Virus record (IMG/VR): IMGVR_UViG_3300021085_000033
Coordinates: 1-59,892 of that record
Source of the DNA: a virus
DNA: 59,892 nucleotides
Reading direction: 5' to 3' (one strand)
Positions 57,606-59,892 of the stretch are shown piece after piece. The notes under the pieces were generated by a model. It was given only the letters and a program-made list of their open reading frames with translations, had not been told where the DNA came from and did no database searches. Both the position numbers and the translations under genes were made by a program. Within the stretch, counting starts at the first letter, position 1. The number at the start of each line of letters is the position of its first letter.

Positions 57606-57622
57606 CCCCTCGGTTACTGATA
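57592..57622 (+). repeat. Stop-codon hairpin plus GGTTACTGATA, copy 1
   Basis: GAGGGG (57592-57597) and CCCCTC (57606-57611) form a hairpin whose loop contains the stop codon TGA. GGTTACTGATA (57612-57622) follows without a gap and leads into the start of the next gene at 57641. Confidence 0.6.
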
Positions 57623-57640
57623 ACTTAAATTAATTGCTTT

Positions 57641-58003
57641 ATGAACAAACAAGATTTTGCTCAGCTGTTGGAGATGCACGATTGGTACTACGAACGTAGC
57701 GAAGACCCAAAGGTCTACAAAAGAGGTAGTGAACAGCGTAAAATGATCTTCAAAGCAAAAGCACAGCTAGGTGAGGATGGAGAATACCTTTACCTGAAGT
57801 ATGCTAAGCGCTACGAAGAGAATACCAATAGACCGATAGGCGCTCCAAGGAAAGAGCGCGTGTTTAAGGACATTATGTGTAAGTCTAATGGTAAGCTAGG
57901 CGTACTGATAGACAAGAGCCCAAACGGGTTTCTAGAGATTAAGTTCAAGGATGAGTACCGAACCCAATATCTACACCCTGACAAAGTGTTTATGCTAGAC
58001 TAG
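57641..58003 (+). CDS. Hypothetical protein (120 aa)
   Basis: This is a mixed alpha-beta protein, MNKQDFAQLLEMHDWYYERS, with KMIFKAKAQLGEDGEYLYLK and LGVLIDKSPNGFLEIKFKDE. The N-terminal part may be an alpha-helical binding domain. No family was recognised. The stop codon lies in a hairpin loop. Confidence 0.7.
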   Translation: MNKQDFAQLLEMHDWYYERSEDPKVYKRGSEQRKMIFKAKAQLGEDGEYLYLKYAKRYEENTNRPIGAPRKERVFKDIMCKSNGKLGVLIDKSPNGFLEIKFKDEYRTQYLHPDKVFMLD

Positions 58004-58021
58004 GTCTAGCGGTTACTGATA
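57994..58021 (+). repeat. Stop-codon hairpin plus GGTTACTGATA, copy 2
   Basis: GCTAGA (57994-57999) and TCTAGC (58005-58010) form a hairpin with the stop TAG in its five-base loop. GGTTACTGATA (58011-58021) follows directly. Confidence 0.6.
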
Positions 58022-58038
58022 ACTTAAATTAATGCTTT

Positions 58039-58245
58039 ATGATAAGTAGAATGGAAATCCTGAAGAACGGCTACGTAATGATAGCTGAGAAACTAGACAG
58101 CGAAGATTTACACGGCGCTATGGCTATGGCTAAGGGACTAGGACTTATAGACCTAGTCAATGAGATAGGCGAACTTATGTACTGCGCTGATGATGAGTAC
58201 GAGCCATTTAGAAAAGGTTTAATCAAACACCTGATAGAGGAATGA
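58039..58245 (+). CDS. Hypothetical acidic protein (68 aa)
   Basis: The protein MISRMEILKNGYVMIAEKLD... is helical and acidic. An ATG at codon 5 is an alternative start. It overlaps the next gene by four bases (ATGA) without an intergenic element. Function unknown. Confidence 0.65.
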   Translation: MISRMEILKNGYVMIAEKLDSEDLHGAMAMAKGLGLIDLVNEIGELMYCADDEYEPFRKGLIKHLIEE

Positions 58246-58388
58246 GAAAATACACGATTGAAAACTATTACGGCGGTGAAAGAGATGATGAACTGCTGTA
58301 CGCGGACAGCTACAAAGAGGCTAGAAAACTACAAGGTGGTGAGTTCTCTTTGATTATTAATAACGTTACTAAAGTTGTAAGAGAATGA
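58242..58388 (+). CDS. Hypothetical protein (48 aa)
   Basis: The frame MRKYTIENYYGGERDDELLY..., ending NNVTKVVRE, is mixed alpha-beta. ATGA overlaps on both sides couple it to its neighbours. No family was recognised. Confidence 0.6.
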   Translation: MRKYTIENYYGGERDDELLYADSYKEARKLQGGEFSLIINNVTKVVRE

Positions 58389-58654
58389 CAAGTAGAGAAA
58401 AGATGTTGGAAATACTCGGAAAGTACTTTCCAATCACCGGAACAACTGAAGACTTTGATGGCTCCGAGGGAGGCATATGGATTTGTGGTGAGTGTGACTA
58501 CACTACCCCCAAAGGTATTCCTTACTTTAACTATTACGCCCACAGCAAGTCTTACGAATTCGGTGTGCTGAATAGCTTAACAAAGATTACCGATAAGCAC
58601 GGGTGGGGATTCCAATGGTATGACCCCGGAACGATAATGGTGTACCCTGATTAG
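58385..58654 (+). CDS. Hypothetical protein (89 aa)
   Basis: The protein MTSREKMLEILGKYFPITGT has a segment GSEGGIWICGECDYTTPKGI with a CxxC pair and an aromatic-rich C-terminus (HGWGFQWYDPGTIMVYPD). The CxxC may bind metal. No family was recognised. Its stop lies in a hairpin. Confidence 0.68.
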   Translation: MTSREKMLEILGKYFPITGTTEDFDGSEGGIWICGECDYTTPKGIPYFNYYAHSKSYEFGVLNSLTKITDKHGWGFQWYDPGTIMVYPD

Positions 58655-58672
58655 GGTCACCGGTTACTGATA
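58640..58672 (+). repeat. Stop-codon hairpin plus GGTTACTGATA, copy 3
   Basis: GTG-ACCCT and AGGGT-CAC (58640-58660, one-base bulge) enclose the stop codon TAG. One C separates the hairpin from GGTTACTGATA (58662-58672). Confidence 0.6.
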
Positions 58673-58689
58673 TCTTAAAACACTTTATT

Positions 58690-58962
58690 ATGCCTAAGAA
58701 ACATAGAAACCTTAACGGAGACCTATGCTACACGTTTGCGTGGGAGCAGGGTGGTGGTAATCACGTATATGCCTACAGCAAGAAAGCCGCAATTAGATTA
58801 GCCAAGAAAGTTGGCGCTGGGACACACGATAGACACGGGAAAAAATACAAAAAGACATATCCTCTTTCAGTGTTGACCCCTCAAGAAGAATCATTCCGCT
58901 CAGTATATCTAGAAGAATTGATGGAGTTTGATCGGAACCTGTACCTAGCGTACAGCCTATAA
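58690..58962 (+). CDS. Hypothetical basic protein (90 aa)
   Basis: The protein MPKKHRNLNGDLCYTFAWEQ is basic in its first 60 residues, with AYSKKAAIRLAKKVGAG, then acidic (EELMEFDRNLYLAYSL). It may bind nucleic acid. No family was recognised. Confidence 0.65.
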   Translation: MPKKHRNLNGDLCYTFAWEQGGGNHVYAYSKKAAIRLAKKVGAGTHDRHGKKYKKTYPLSVLTPQEESFRSVYLEELMEFDRNLYLAYSL

Positions 58963-58970
58963 TATAAAGT

Positions 58971-59127
58971 CGGAGCATAAGCAGTCCCGGAGGTCTTCGG
59001 GATAGAAGAGTATTCTGCCAATTCAATTCAATTTAAGGTCAAGGTGTGCTCCTAGCCCTAGCGGGTAGTAACATACACCAAAGATTACTAAAGACTGACA
59101 GCAAGGAAAGACTTGCGGTTACTGATA
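58971..59127 (+). other. Structured intergenic RNA ending in GGTTACTGATA, copy 4
   Basis: GGAGCA near 58972 can pair with TGCTCC near 59047. Inside are TCCCG/CGGGA and, after it, CCC-TAGC-GGG. The last hairpin is GCAAG (59101-59105) with CTTGC (59112-59116), directly followed by GGTTACTGATA (59117-59127). Here the hairpin is not at a stop codon, unlike copies 1-3. It may be a small RNA between two genes. Confidence 0.5.
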
Positions 59128-59158
59128 TTTTTAATTAACTTGGCTTAAAACATTTAAT

Positions 59159-59356
59159 ATGTATGAGATTAAAAACCAATTCAGCTCAGGAGAGCTAAAA
59201 GCTATATCGATATGCATTAGCTTTATGATTGATGACGTTAACGAAGAGCTAGAGAGCTACGAGAACGCAAGTATGACTGAGGCAGCACAAACCTCTAGAG
59301 AGGTCTTGAGTGGTCTATATGAAGTGCTTAACAAGATTAGAAATTTAACCCTATAA
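59159..59356 (+). CDS. Hypothetical helical protein (65 aa)
   Basis: The protein MYEIKNQFSSGELKAISICI continues as acidic helices. An antitoxin-like or inhibitor-like small protein is possible, but no motif shows this. Confidence 0.65.
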   Translation: MYEIKNQFSSGELKAISICISFMIDDVNEELESYENASMTEAAQTSREVLSGLYEVLNKIRNLTL

Positions 59357-59362
59357 TTTATT

Positions 59363-59530
59363 ATGATACTACAAGACTTGAAAGATGATATGTACTCGCT
59401 AGTAGAACGTGTACGTGTAAGAGCTGAACTGGCTGACCGAACACTAGATGCCCACGATATGGCTCGTATAGAAGCCCTGATGGGGCAGATAGAAGTATTT
59501 ACTAAGCAACACAGCAGTAATTGTGAATAG
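59363..59530 (+). CDS. Hypothetical helical protein (55 aa)
   Basis: The frame MILQDLKDDMYSLVERVRVR..., ending FTKQHSSNCE, is helical and amphipathic. It starts after TATAATTTATTATG. No family was recognised. Confidence 0.6.
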   Translation: MILQDLKDDMYSLVERVRVRAELADRTLDAHDMARIEALMGQIEVFTKQHSSNCE

Positions 59531-59544
59531 TACGATACAACTTG

Positions 59545-59576
59545 CGCTAAAGGGGTTTTTAAAAACCTTTTTAGCG
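59545..59576. terminator. 32-bp palindromic terminator
   Basis: CGCTAAA-GG-GGTTTTT and AAAAACC-TT-TTTAGCG form a symmetric stem with two G-U pairs in either direction. The symmetrical form terminates on both strands. It ends the right-arm transcripts. Confidence 0.72.
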
Positions 59577-59585
59577 ATAGGTTCT

Positions 59586-59657
59586 ATGAAGATGTTAGCA
59601 CACGTATTAGGAATACTGATAATATATTTCTTTAGCTATGTAGATAAATGGATTTAA
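59586..59657 (+). CDS. Tiny membrane peptide (23 aa)
   Basis: The frame encodes MKMLAHVLGILIIYFFSYVD plus KWI, one transmembrane helix. It starts just after the palindromic terminator. Such tiny hydrophobic frames can be toxins or incidental. The evidence is only the hydrophobicity and good spacing. Confidence 0.35.
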   Translation: MKMLAHVLGILIIYFFSYVDKWI

Positions 59658-59661
59658 TCCT

Positions 59662-59669
59662 TATATTTG
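59662..59669 (+). promoter_or_regulatory. Promoter -7 box of the terminal RNA
   Basis: TATATTTG fits TAnnTTTG. The presumed RNA starts near 59676 and runs through the terminal repeat. The -33 region is weak. Confidence 0.45.
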
Positions 59670-59675
59670 CATCAA

Positions 59676-59777
59676 CAAACAATCCTCTCCGCAATTGTGA
59701 TTGTTTTAGAAGTATACATTTAAGACCCTATTGGGAGTAACCGAGTGCGGAGCGGTGAAACTAGTGGGGTCTTTTTT
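59676..59777 (+). ncRNA. Candidate small RNA before the terminal repeat
   Basis: About 100 bases between a TATATTTG box and a T-run contain ACAATC/GATTGT, CTCCGCA with TGCGGAG, and AGACCC (59723-59728) with GGGTCT (59767-59772), followed by TTTTT. This is the layout of a structured short RNA with its own terminator. The terminal repeat starts inside the terminator stem. No known family was recognised. Confidence 0.42.
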
Positions 59778-59892
59778 GTTGCTGAGCATTGAGGCGCAAC
59801 ACTAAACAAAGCCCTTGCGTTTGGAAGAGATGGTTACTGATGATAGCTTCGCCAATGATCCGGATGAATAGTACACACCGGATAGAGACCTA
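59767..59892. repeat. Terminal direct repeat, right copy (126 bp)
   Basis: Identical to bases 6-131. See the left copy. It begins within the right arm of the small-RNA terminator and contains a GGTTACTGAT motif (59832) like the right-arm elements. Confidence 0.9.

Noticed and set aside
1-59892. tRNA or tmRNA genes
   Set aside because: No cloverleaf with a TTCGANTC-type arm was recognised in the non-coding stretches.
1-59892. Integrase, excisionase or attachment sites suggesting lysogeny
   Set aside because: No tyrosine or serine recombinase signature was found in any frame and no tRNA-like att site was seen.

Overview
The window is almost certainly a complete circular genome, or a contig with terminal overlap, of a tailed double-stranded DNA phage with podovirus-type virion genes. 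Bases 6-131 recur exactly at 59767-59892, so the unique length is about 59.76 kb. The host is very probably a member of the Bacteroidota, perhaps a marine flavobacterium. Promoters match the Bacteroidota form (TTTG, about 20 nt, TAnnTTTG; perfect examples at 1884-1915 and 55373-55404), Shine-Dalgarno sites are largely absent and start codons follow A/T-rich leaders. The portal, terminase, ring-like and nozzle-like proteins remind me of crAss-like phages, but this is from memory and was not tested. No integrase, tRNA or CRISPR array was seen, so a lytic life style is likely.

Layout. (1) 1-503: non-coding leader. (2) 504-9389, plus strand: recombination and replication genes (ERF annealing protein, PD-(D/E)XK exonuclease, SSB-like protein, GIY-YIG nuclease, DUF1599-type protein, primase-helicase, RusA resolvase, second nuclease, sigma factor, DnaA domain IV protein), with a GGCGCA iteron cluster at 3031-3226. 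(3) 9451-52519, minus strand: lysis genes (holin, DUF5675 protein, unimolecular spanin), a 2707-residue polyvalent ejection protein, internal virion proteins, nozzle, ring proteins, capsid, scaffold, an inserted two-component-system operon, LamG and S74 fibre proteins, portal, terminase, a GroES-like co-chaperonin and a head-fibre-like protein. (4) 52573-53031, plus strand: winged-helix regulator divergent from the late genes. (5) 53003-54483, minus strand: small lysine-rich proteins. (6) 54484-55431: regulatory gap with two palindromic operators. (7) 55432-59657, plus strand: an arm of small unknown genes separated by structured RNA elements.

How it may work. Early plus-strand genes replicate and recombine the DNA. 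The phage sigma factor and the winged-helix protein are candidates for switching on the leftward late genes, which carry terminator-promoter pairs at several operon borders. The most unusual parts are a phage-borne membrane histidine kinase with a single-domain receiver in its own operon (30702-33872), a canonical type I hammerhead ribozyme between two right-arm genes (55598-55649), a second hammerhead-like core (57320-57442), and a repeated element in which a stop codon sits in a hairpin followed at once by GGTTACTGATA. The hexamer ACAGCT/AGCTGT also looks strongly over-represented across the genome.
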